Positions 1 through 5,654 of a stretch of 5,798 nucleotides of DNA are shown here, in pieces. Position 1 is the stretch's first letter, and each line of letters starts with the position of its first letter. The DNA is taken from positions 1 through 5,798 of the forward strand of contig QNCA01000110.1 of NCBI GenBank assembly GCA_003644325.1, given 5' to 3'. A program made the translations under genes and the position numbers. The notes beneath the pieces were generated by a model that saw nothing but the letters and a program-made list of their open reading frames with translations, was not told where the DNA came from and made no database searches. Source of the DNA: Planctomycetota bacterium (GTDB lineage Bacteria > Planctomycetota > B129-G9).

Positions 1-86
1 CAGTTTCATCGTCCCCCTGCTCATTGCGCGCAGACCAAAGGGGGTACGATGTCCGGGGTCCTTCCCACGCCGGGGCGGATTTTCGC

Positions 87-114
87 TTGACAGTGTTGTG
101 CGGGGGAGTATAAT
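87..114 (+). promoter_or_regulatory. Consensus sigma70-type promoter upstream of nusA
   Basis: A perfect -35 box TTGACA (87-92) and a perfect -10 box TATAAT (109-114) are separated by 16 bp, one base short of the ideal 17. Transcription would start near 121, about 265 nt before the nusA start codon. No competing gene lies between, so this is the likely promoter of the nusA-infB block or of a small RNA ending at the hairpin at 331-357. Full agreement at both hexamers in GC-rich DNA is unlikely by chance and implies a strong housekeeping promoter. The start site is inferred, not seen. Confidence 0.75.
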
Positions 115-120
115 ACATTA

Positions 121-330
121 CAGAGATACAGAAATATTGTGAGTTGCAGCAAAAGTTTAATGAGTGGGCTTCTGTCCACTTGATTTTATGATATGGTCAA
201 AAACCCCGTTCGCTTGTGCGCGCTGGCGGGCCCGTAGCGGTCCGCCCGGGCAGCCGGGACTGATGCAAAGGGGTTGGAATATGTAATTATTCGCGTTTAC
301 ATCAGTGTTTAGCATTATTTCGACGTGCCC
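121..330 (+). promoter_or_regulatory. Structured nusA 5' leader or candidate small RNA
   Basis: This stretch lies between the consensus promoter and the terminator-like hairpin and has no convincing reading frame. It can fold into a rod. TTATG-A-TAT (186-194) pairs with ATATGTAA (279-286) with one bulged A. AACCCC (202-207) pairs with GGGGTT (270-275). Near the tip, GGCGGGCC and GGTCCGCC form an 8-bp stem with one G-U pair around a CGTAGC loop. A separate 6-bp hairpin, AGTGGG and TCCACT, precedes the rod. I do not recognise tmRNA, SRP RNA, 6S RNA, a tRNA or a known riboswitch. A 32-codon ATG frame at 188-286 has no ribosome binding site and lies inside the rod, so I do not call it. NusA operons in other bacteria are controlled in their leaders; a similar role here is inference. 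Confidence 0.4.
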
Positions 331-357
331 GGAAAGCCGCACTTGAGGCGGCTTTCC
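331..357 (+). terminator. Terminator or attenuator hairpin before nusA
   Basis: GGAAAGCCGC (331-340) and GCGGCTTTCC (348-357) form a perfect 10-bp stem with a 7-nt loop, ACTTGAG. It has the look of an intrinsic terminator, with AAAGCCGC facing GCGGCTTT. However, its 3' side continues as ATTCC rather than a clean T-run, so termination may be partial. It ends 21 nt before the GAGG ribosome binding site of nusA and lies downstream of the 87-114 promoter. It could end a small RNA, or act as an attenuator that NusA itself senses. The hairpin is certain; its function is inferred. Confidence 0.5.
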
Positions 358-387
358 ATTCCATAACGAGACGGCGGCGAGGAACGT

Positions 388-1836
388 ATGAACGGCGACC
401 TACTCAGAATCGTTGAGGTCCTGCACCGTGAGAAGGACATCGACAAGGAGGTGATATTTCAGGGCATAGAGGCTGCCGTTGCCTCGGCCACAAAGAAACA
501 CTACGGCAGAGACGCCGAGATAAGGGTGGTCGTGGACCGGGAGACCGGCGCCCTTACCGCCTACGAGGAGGACCGTCTCATAGACCCCGAGGAACTGGGC
601 AGGATCGCAGCCCAGTCGGCCAAGCAGATGATGATACAAAAGATCCGCGAGGCCGAAAGCAACGTGATTTACGACGACTTCGAGGACCGCAAGAACACAA
701 TCATCACCGGACAGGTCCAGAGGTACGAAGGCGGAAACATGATAGCAAACCTCGGCAGGGTCGAGGGCGTGCTGTCGCGCAGGGACCTCATACCCGGCGA
801 CTCATATCGCCCCGGAGACAGGATTCGCGCACTCGTGACCGACGTCCGGAAGGACGGCTCCAAGGTGCGCATAATCCTCAGCCGCACGGACCCGGAGTTC
901 ATCATAAAATTGTTCGAACTGGAAGTCCCCGAGATAGTCGAGAATCTCGTGGTCGTCAGGGCGATAGCCAGGAACCCGGGCTACCGCACGAAGATCGCAA
1001 TAGAGAGCATGGACCCCCGTATCGACTGCGTCGGGGCGTGCGTAGGGGTTCGGGGCTCCCGCATAAGAAACGTCGTCAGCGAACTGAACGGCGAGAAGGT
1101 GGACATAATCCAGTGGGACGACCAGCCCGCAAACCTTATAGTCAACGCCCTCAAGCCGGCCGAAATTTCCAGCCTGGAAATGGATGAGGAAGCCCGCGTC
1201 GCGCGCGTCATCGTCGCCAGCGACCAGTTGTCGCTGGCCATCGGCAAGCGCGGGCAGAACGTGAGGCTGGCCTCGAAACTCAGCGGCTGGCAACTCGACA
1301 TAATCAGCGAGGAAGAGCGTCAGGCCGTCGCCGAGGCGCTGCTGGCCACCCTCCGCCAGGCTCCCGAGATACCCGACGAAACCGCGAACCTCATCGCGTC
1401 GTCGGGCTACATGTCGGTAAAGGACCTGCTGACGCGCGGGGCCGAGACCCTGGCGGCCACCGTCGGCATCGAACAGAAACAGGCCGACGGCATGTTGCAG
1501 GCGCTCAGGCGGCATCTGGACGACGGCAGCGTGAAGGCGGTCCAGCCCGTCGTGCCTGACCGCAAAAAAGGCGAAATCGACGTAGAAGCCCCTCCCGAAG
1601 AAGAACAGGCGGAAGATAGCGCCGCCGATGAGGTCGGGGGCGTCGAAACCGCTGTGGAAGAAAATCTCGAAGCCGCCGAGGACGCCGAAACCGCAGGGGA
1701 AGAAAAACCCGAAACCGCCGAGGACGCCGTGCCGTCCGGCGAAGAAATCCCGGCAGCCGACGAAGCCGCCCCCGCGCCGGGGCCCCGGCGGAAAGACTTA
1801 CAGAGCGCCGAACCGCAGGAGAACGATACTAAGTGA
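388..1836 (+). CDS. nusA: Transcription termination/antitermination factor NusA
   Basis: NusA binds RNA polymerase and nascent RNA and modulates pausing, intrinsic termination and antitermination. The 482-residue protein has the family layout: an N-terminal RNA polymerase-binding domain (about 1-102, beginning MNGDLLRIVEVLHREKDI), an S1 domain (about 104-168), KH1 with the VGACVGVRGSRI signature (215-226), KH2 with SLAIGKRGQNVRLA (282-295), and one helix-hairpin-helix acidic-repeat-type domain (about 325-378). E. coli NusA has two such C-terminal domains; here the second place is taken by an acidic low-complexity tail (about 396-482) rich in Glu, Ala and Pro with repeated AEDA motifs. The ATG at 388 is favoured by GAGG at 379-382, five bases upstream, and by family alignment of the N-terminus. 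The stop overlaps the infB start (GTGA). The KH1 form with Cys at 214 (DCVGACVG, where many bacteria have DPVGACVG) recalls planctomycete sequences. Identity is secure. Confidence 0.98.
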   Translation: MNGDLLRIVEVLHREKDIDKEVIFQGIEAAVASATKKHYGRDAEIRVVVDRETGALTAYEEDRLIDPEELGRIAAQSAKQMMIQKIREAESNVIYDDFEDRKNTIITGQVQRYEGGNMIANLGRVEGVLSRRDLIPGDSYRPGDRIRALVTDVRKDGSKVRIILSRTDPEFIIKLFELEVPEIVENLVVVRAIARNPGYRTKIAIESMDPRIDCVGACVGVRGSRIRNVVSELNGEKVDIIQWDDQPANLIVNALKPAEISSLEMDEEARVARVIVASDQLSLAIGKRGQNVRLASKLSGWQLDIISEEERQAVAEALLATLRQAPEIPDETANLIASSGYMSVKDLLTRGAETLAATVGIEQKQADGMLQALRRHLDDGSVKAVQPVVPDRKKGEIDVEAPPEEEQAEDSAADEVGGVETAVEENLEAAEDAETAGEEKPETAEDAVPSGEEIPAADEAAPAPGPRRKDLQSAEPQENDTK

Positions 1837-4592
1837 ACGTTCGCGTATACATGCTGGCCAAGGAGCTGGAACTAGGCAATAAGACCATTATGGACCAGTT
1901 GGAGCTGATGGGCTACAAAGTGGCCAACCACATGAGCATTGTCAGCGACGACATGGTAAAGAAGATACGGAAGTTTTATGCAAACGACGCCAACTGGGAG
2001 GCGGCTCAGGCAGCCGAACGCGCAGAGAAAGAAAAGATAAAGAAACGTAAGCCGAAACGCCGCAAGACCGTCCGCAAGAAGAAAGCGGTCAAGAAACGCA
2101 AGACCGTCGCCAAGAAAAAGGTCGCCAAGAAGAAGGTCGCCAAGAAGAAAGTCGTCAAGAAGAAGGTCGCCAAGAAGAAGGCAGTTAAGAGGAAAGTGGC
2201 AAAGAAAAAGGCCGGGACGAAAAAGGAAAAGCCCGCGGAGGGCGAAGCCGCGGCGGCCGTCGAGGAGCCGCCGGTAGCGGAAGAAATCCCCGCAACGCCG
2301 GTAAGCGCGCCCGCCGAGGAAGCGCCCGAGGCTCCACCCATCGCCGCGGAACAGGCCGCTGCCCGGCTCAGGGAGGCAGAGGTCGGGGAACGGCCGCCGG
2401 GCGGAGCGGCGGAGACAGCCGCCCGGGTCACGGAGCGACGCGAGAAGGGCGTCGCGCCTCGTAAGACCAGGCGCGGCGCGGTTAAACTGGGCCGCATAGA
2501 CCTGCCTTCGCGGAAAGAAGTGAAACTCGGACCGGCCGCCCCCACAGGTACGACGCGCACCGCCCGGCCGCCGCGCGGGCCGCGTGCCGTTCGACCGCCG
2601 CGCACCTCGTCCGTGCGAACGGCGAAACTGCGCGCCACCCCGAAGCCGGCTCCTTCCGGGCTGCGTGAACCCAAACGCGAGCGACGCTTTATCAAAACCT
2701 TCCCAAAGCAAAGAATCGTATCGCGGCAGAAAATACCGTTTCTCAAGGAACGAGTGCCGCTCGACCGCGCGCGGCGGGATCGTCGCAAAAAGACCGGGCA
2801 AGTTCAGACTCGCGTCGTGGCCGTGCCCGACCAGTTTGAGGTCGAACTGCCCGCGACCGTCAAGACCCTCGCCGCGAAAATGGCCGTCAAGTCCAGCGAC
2901 ATCATCAGGCGCATGATGTTGAACAACGTTATGATCCGCATCAATGATTACCTCGACGAGGAACTAATCGAGTTGATAGGCGCGGAGTTCGACAAGGAAA
3001 TCACTGTCAAGAAGGCCAAGGACGTCGAGGAAACCATCGCGGAATATATCACGGAAAACAAGCCCGAGGACATGGAACCTCGCTCCCCGGTGATCACATT
3101 CCTCGGCCACGTCGACCACGGGAAGACCTCGCTGCTCGACCGCATCCGCCTGACCAGCGTCGCGAAAGGCGAAGCCGGCGGTATCACCCAGCACATCGGC
3201 GCCCACGTTGTAACCAAGAACGGCCGTAATCTCGTCTTCCTGGACACCCCCGGCCATGAGGCATTTACCGAGATGCGTGCGCGCGGCGCGAATGTCACCG
3301 ACATGGTCGTGCTGGTCGTCGCGGTCGATGACGGCGTGATGCCCCAGACCACCGAGGCCATCAACCACGCGCGCGCCGCCGGCGTGCCGATGGTCGTCGC
3401 GCTGAACAAAATTGACAAGGCCAACGCAAACACGCTAAAAACCAAACAACAACTCGCCGCCGCCGGCCTCAACCCCGAAGAATGGGGCGGCGATACCATT
3501 TGCGTGGAGGTCTCCGCCCTCAGGGGCGACGGGATAGACGAACTGCTGGAGATGCTCGTCCTGCAGGCCGACCTGCTGGAACTCAAGGGCAATCCCAACA
3601 CCAACGCCCACGGCACCGTGCTCGAAGCGAAACTCACCGACGAACACGGCATCGTGGCCACCCTCCTCGTGGCGGATGGGACACTCAGGCAGGGTGACGT
3701 CGTCGTCGCCGGCTCCGCCTACGGCAAGGTGCGCACGATGCAGGACGACAAGGGCAAGCACGTGCGCGAAAGCGGCCCCGCCACGCCCGTGGCGGTTACC
3801 GGCCTGTCGGAAGTCCCCCGCGCCGGCGACAGGTTCGTCGTCATCGACGACCTCCAGAAGGCCCGCCGGATTGCGCTCGCGCGCACCCGCCGCCACCGTC
3901 AGACCGCCCTTATCAGTCGCGGCGTGGAAGAACACGTGACCCTGGAGAACCTCTTCGACCGCATCGCGCAGGGTCGGGTCAGGGAACTGCCCGTAATCCT
4001 CAAGGCCGACGTCCAAGGCTCCATCGAGGCCATACAAAAATCGCTCAACGAACTGTCCACATCCGAAGTCCGGGTAAGATTCCTGCACGCCGCCGTCGGA
4101 GGCATCAGCGAATCCGACGTGACATTGGCCGACGCATCGGACGCCGTGATCATAGGCTTCCAGGTCGTGCCCGACGCCGCGACCCGCAAACTCGCCGAAG
4201 AAAAGAAGGTCGATATCCGCCTCTTCCACGTCATCTACGACCTCATCGACACCGTGAAGGCTGCAATGAGCGGCATGCTGGAACCCGAGAAGAAGGAAGT
4301 ATCGCTCGGCAGCGCCGTCGTCAAACAGTCCATCAAGATATCGCGCGTCGGCACCGTTGCCGGTTGCCAGGTCAGCGAAGGGAAAATCGAGCGCGCCGCA
4401 AACGCGCGGCTCATCCGCGACGGCATCATCGTGTACGAGGGCAAAATCGAGGGCCTCCGCCGGTTCAAGGACGACGTACGCGAGGTCGAAAAGGGCTACG
4501 AGTGCGGCATCAAACTGGCCGGCTACGACGACGTCAAGGAAGGCGACACCATCGAGGCCTACCGCATCGATAAGATCAAGCGCGAACTGTAG
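1833..4592 (+). CDS. infB: Translation initiation factor IF-2
   Basis: IF2 is the GTPase that brings formyl-Met initiator tRNA to the 30S subunit and promotes 50S joining. The 919-residue protein has an IF2_N subdomain (about 2-50), a long low-complexity linker (about 55-330), a second IF2_N domain (about 335-390), the G domain, and the beta-barrel, middle and initiator-tRNA-binding C-terminal domains (about 590-915). GTPase motifs are intact: G1 GHVDHGKTS (425-433), switch I region [11 protein letters not shown] (447-457), G3 DTPGHEAF (471-478), G4 NKID (525-528), G5 SAL (561-563). The start is GTG at 1833, inside the nusA stop, with AGGAG at 1817-1821 eleven bases upstream. It gives the family N-terminus [12 protein letters not shown], whereas the ATG at 1851 would cut into it. 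Translational coupling to nusA is likely. The linker opens with Lys-rich pentapeptides, then turns Ala/Pro/Glu-rich and Arg-rich. rbfA, a frequent follower, is absent downstream. Confidence 0.98.
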   Translation: MNVRVYMLAKELELGNKTIMDQLELMGYKVANHMSIVSDDMVKKIRKFYANDANWEAAQAAERAEKEKIKKRKPKRRKTVRKKKAVKKRKTVAKKKVAKKKVAKKKVVKKKVAKKKAVKRKVAKKKAGTKKEKPAEGEAAAAVEEPPVAEEIPATPVSAPAEEAPEAPPIAAEQAAARLREAEVGERPPGGAAETAARVTERREKGVAPRKTRRGAVKLGRIDLPSRKEVKLGPAAPTGTTRTARPPRGPRAVRPPRTSSVRTAKLRATPKPAPSGLREPKRERRFIKTFPKQRIVSRQKIPFLKERVPLDRARRDRRKKTGQVQTRVVAVPDQFEVELPATVKTLAAKMAVKSSDIIRRMMLNNVMIRINDYLDEELIELIGAEFDKEITVKKAKDVEETIAEYITENKPEDMEPRSPVITFLGHVDHGKTSLLDRIRLTSVAKGEAGGITQHIGAHVVTKNGRNLVFLDTPGHEAFTEMRARGANVTDMVVLVVAVDDGVMPQTTEAINHARAAGVPMVVALNKIDKANANTLKTKQQLAAAGLNPEEWGGDTICVEVSALRGDGIDELLEMLVLQADLLELKGNPNTNAHGTVLEAKLTDEHGIVATLLVADGTLRQGDVVVAGSAYGKVRTMQDDKGKHVRESGPATPVAVTGLSEVPRAGDRFVVIDDLQKARRIALARTRRHRQTALISRGVEEHVTLENLFDRIAQGRVRELPVILKADVQGSIEAIQKSLNELSTSEVRVRFLHAAVGGISESDVTLADASDAVIIGFQVVPDAATRKLAEEKKVDIRLFHVIYDLIDTVKAAMSGMLEPEKKEVSLGSAVVKQSIKISRVGTVAGCQVSEGKIERAANARLIRDGIIVYEGKIEGLRRFKDDVREVEKGYECGIKLAGYDDVKEGDTIEAYRIDKIKREL
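2112..2216 (+). repeat. In-frame 15-bp repeats coding KKKVA pentapeptides in IF2
   Basis: Seven consecutive 15-bp units encode residues 94-128 of IF2 as variations of [40 protein letters not shown]. The first units are nearly identical in DNA (AAGAAGAAGGTCGCC); the later ones have drifted, which fits expansion by slippage followed by decay. Further basic sequence lies on either side (about residues 68-135). Such tails resemble the Lys/Ala repeats of histone H1-like and AlgP-type proteins. The repeat sits in the variable linker between the two IF2_N domains, where length changes are tolerated. Confidence 0.9.
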
Positions 4593-4644
4593 GCGCCCTC
4601 TTTCATGCCAGCCTCCACGTAATTTCACGCCGCCGGTACTGCGT

Positions 4645-4682
4645 AGCAGGCAAGCAGGCAAGCAGGCAAGTAGGCAATAGGC
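4645..4682 (+). repeat. 8-bp tandem repeat (AGCAGGCA) downstream of infB
   Basis: Three exact units of AGCAGGCA (4645-4668) are followed by a fourth with one change (AGTAGGCA, 4669-4676) and a degenerate partial unit, ATAGGC. The array starts 52 bases after the infB stop and leads directly into a 7-bp hairpin. Short arrays like this change length by replication slippage. No reading frame or promoter spacing that would depend on its length is visible, so any function is unknown. Confidence 0.85.
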
Positions 4683-4697
4683 GAATCGAAATTCGCC
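4680..4697 (+). other. Tetraloop hairpin after infB
   Basis: GGCGAAT (4680-4686) and ATTCGCC (4691-4697) form a perfect 7-bp stem closed by a CGAA tetraloop, a stable GNRA-like fold. It lies 87 bases after the infB stop. There is no T-run after it, so it is a weak terminator candidate; it may instead protect the 3' end of the infB mRNA or simply belong to the repeat block. A second small hairpin, GCCC-TTCG-GGGC, follows about 20 bases later. Confidence 0.4.
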
Positions 4698-4888
4698 CCT
4701 GCCGGCGCAACTCCGGTCGCCCTTCGGGGCTCCTTCCGTCGCAACGACAGTTCCTTCCGCCATCCACCTTAACTCAGAACCAAAACCGGTCTTGACAATG
4801 GGGATGGGCATAAGCCCCTCTCGGCAGGCCTCGGGGCGGGCGGTCCAAGTCCCGGTCGGTCATTCTCCGCGTAAGGAGCAAATAAAAT

Positions 4889-4909
4889 ACTCAAGTTGAC
4901 CGACTTTTT
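4889..4909 (+). repeat. Left terminal inverted repeat of the 171-bp element
   Basis: Begins ACTCAAGTTGAC and runs to a T5 tract at 4905-4909. Differs from the complement of the right repeat at positions 13 (C/T) and 16 (C/G). The same arm can also fold on itself: TTGACCG (4896-4902) pairs with CGGTCAA (4911-4917) around an 8-nt loop, giving a local hairpin that competes with end-to-end pairing. Confidence 0.75.
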
Positions 4910-5038
4910 CCGGTCAATGCCGGATGTTTGACTATAAGTTTCCATTTTGCCGGGCCTTACGGTGACAGGCATCAATCTACGATCCGTTCCGACAAGGGCG
5001 GAACGGCTCCGTAATTGGTGACAGTCACCGAGGTTAAC

Positions 5039-5059
5039 AAAAACTCAGTCAACTTGAGT
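5039..5059 (-). repeat. Right terminal inverted repeat of the 171-bp element
   Basis: Read on the - strand it begins ACTCAAGTTGACTGAG and ends in a T5 tract, matching the left repeat at 19 of 21 positions. It can also fold locally: GTTGAC pairs with GTTAAC (5033-5038 on the + strand) with one wobble pair, mirroring the local hairpin at the left end. Confidence 0.75.
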
Positions 5060-5060
5060 A

Positions 5061-5095
5061 AAATAAATAAGGGATGCCGGTCAGGGCATCCCTTA
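5061..5095 (-). terminator. Intrinsic terminator of the small CxxC gene
   Basis: TAAGGGATGCC (5068-5078) and GGCATCCCTTA (5085-5095) form a perfect 11-bp stem with a 6-nt loop. On the - strand the stem is followed by TTTATTTT, a proper U-tract, whereas on the + strand it is followed by purines. It therefore ends - strand transcription coming from the gene at 5166-5357, whose stop lies 70 bases upstream. The U-tract runs straight into the right-hand AAAAT repeat of the 171-bp element. Confidence 0.8.
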
Positions 5096-5135
5096 CAGAG
5101 GAAAGAGAAAGGAGCATGCGCTCTTGGTCGTCAAT

Positions 5136-5195
5136 AAGGCCGGTAGGCCTCAGTCCCAATATATTTTATGTTGTTCTAGACCTGCCGGCCTTTTT
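5136..5195 (+). terminator. Possible + strand terminator facing the small gene
   Basis: AAGGCCGGTAGGCCT (5136-5150) and AGACCTGCCGGCCTT (5178-5192) are inverted repeats that match at 13 of 15 positions; in RNA from one strand the two mismatches become wobble or mismatch pairs. On the + strand the second arm runs into TTTTT (5191-5195). The loop is long (27 nt), which weakens the call. The second arm also encodes the last residues of the small - strand protein. It would stop transcription reading through from infB into the convergent gene. Confidence 0.4.
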
Positions 5196-5357
5196 GTCGT
5201 TTCCGTTAAGGGTTTTGTTCCCGTTCATCATCCACGACCTGAAGGTCTCCCAGCAATCCCTGCAAAGGTAGTGCAACTTCTGGTCGAACTTGACATACTG
5301 ATGAGTCGGTATGTCGTCATACTTCCCGCATCGCCGGCATTTTTGGGGTTCGTTCAT
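5166..5357 (-). CDS. Small CxxC/CxxC protein, probable zinc ribbon, function unknown
   Basis: A 63-residue protein beginning MNEPQKCRRCGKYDD. C7-x2-C10 followed by G11, and C32-x2-C35 followed by W36, are spaced as a four-cysteine zinc ribbon or knuckle with 21 residues between the pairs. The segment CRDCWETFRSWM (32-43) is aromatic and would cap the metal site; the remaining tail is polar and basic (KKAGRSRTT). There is no signal peptide or membrane segment, so it should be cytoplasmic. Such small zinc proteins often bind nucleic acid or a protein partner, but I recognise no named family. The ATG at 5357 is the only sensible start and it lacks a good Shine-Dalgarno sequence. It has its own terminator (5061-5095) and runs convergent to infB. 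Overlapping + strand frames lack such motifs and are read as shadows. Confidence 0.65.
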   Translation of the reverse strand: MNEPQKCRRCGKYDDIPTHQYVKFDQKLHYLCRDCWETFRSWMMNGNKTLNGNDKKAGRSRTT

Positions 5358-5654
5358 GGTGTTGCCCGGTTTCTTCCGACTCTCTTCTCACGTTCTCACG
5401 AAATCACCCCTATTACAGCAAGATTGGTGCCATAGCGGAGATTCAGATGCGGCATGATTAAATTGCTCGTAATATCACGGCGGACCGGCACTTAGAAAAA
5501 GTGAGAATTTCGGCGGGTGCGCTGTAGATGTGCCGATGATGGGAAGAAAATCCCCGCTGGAACGGGAATATTTTGCAAGCATGCTTTTGGCAAAGGCTTA
5601 TATCGATTGTGGCGTGAAGCGCCATTTCGGGGCGCGGCGCCCCATAGACGTGAA
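5358..5654. other. Non-coding interval with several hairpins
   Basis: I find no gene in these 297 bases. They should contain the promoter of the small - strand gene, but no clear -35/-10 pair is visible. Visible structures are a direct repeat TTCTCACG twice in tandem (5385-5400), a 10-bp palindrome AAGCATGCTT (5577-5586), a terminator-like hairpin (5545-5572), and two adjacent GC-rich hairpins: TGGCG/CGCCA (5610-5624) and GGGGCG/CGCCCC (5629-5643). The frames across 5458-5728 are unsupported by codon pattern or motifs. Confidence 0.5.
5545..5572 (-). terminator. Likely terminator of the gene at the right edge
   Basis: Read on the - strand, ATTCCCG pairs with CGGGGAT around a TTCCAG loop (7 bp including one G-U), preceded by A residues and followed by TTTTC. 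This is the usual A-tract, stem, U-tract plan of an intrinsic terminator. It lies about 85 bases after the stop of the partial gene at 5655. The stem is short, so confidence is moderate. Confidence 0.45.

Larger units (their letters stand above)
4889..5059. mobile_element. MITE-like non-coding element with terminal inverted repeats
   Basis: This 171-bp element starts with ACTCAAGTTGAC and ends with its exact complement GTCAACTTGAGT. The inverted repeats extend to 21 bp with 19 matches (4889-4909 against 5039-5059). The 5-bp sequence AAAAT lies directly outside each end (4884-4888 and 5060-5064), as expected of a target-site duplication, although AT-rich flanks weaken this point. Inside, CCT-TA-CGGTGAC (4955-4966) can pair with GTCACCGAGG (5024-5033), and CCGTTCCG/CGGAACGG (4984-4991, 4999-5006) forms an 8-bp hairpin, so the whole unit folds into a rod. 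There is no open frame of note and no transposase; it would have to be mobilised in trans. I cannot name the parent transposon. The alternative is a structured RNA with a long closing stem. Confidence 0.6.

Noticed and set aside
188..286. 32-codon + strand frame in the nusA leader (possible leader peptide)
   Set aside because: No Shine-Dalgarno sequence precedes the ATG, codons are not gene-like, and the frame coincides with the paired rod.
157..342. 61-codon - strand frame in the nusA leader
   Set aside because: Starts at a GTG inside the terminator-like hairpin, lacks a ribosome binding site, and crosses the rod-like structure; no family resemblance.
802..1515. Long - strand open frame opposite nusA (237 codons)
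   Set aside because: It is antisense to the conserved S1, KH and helix-hairpin-helix domains of NusA; high GC at third positions leaves the opposite strand open. No motifs or ribosome binding site of its own.
1872..2801. Long - strand frames opposite the IF2 linker
   Set aside because: Leu/Phe- and Arg-rich low-complexity translations that merely mirror the Lys/Ala-rich repeat on the + strand.
4645..4682. The 8-bp tandem repeat as a CRISPR array
   Set aside because: Units are contiguous 8-mers without spacers, so it is a simple tandem repeat.
3435..4811. Long - strand open frame opposite infB (458 codons)
   Set aside because: Antisense to the G domain and C-terminal domains of IF2; composition is that of a GC-rich shadow and it has no recognisable domain.
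4792..4820. TTGACA at 4792-4797 as a promoter
   Set aside because: No TATAAT-like sequence lies 16-18 bases downstream (CCCCTC occupies the place), and no gene follows on the + strand.
4769..4975. 68-codon - strand frame after infB
   Set aside because: It runs through the left end of the MITE-like element and unrelated flanking sequence, with no motif or ribosome binding site.
5124..5435. 103-codon + strand frame over the small CxxC gene
   Set aside because: It is antisense to the cysteine-pair protein, which has the better codon pattern, motif and terminator; the + strand translation shows nothing recognisable.
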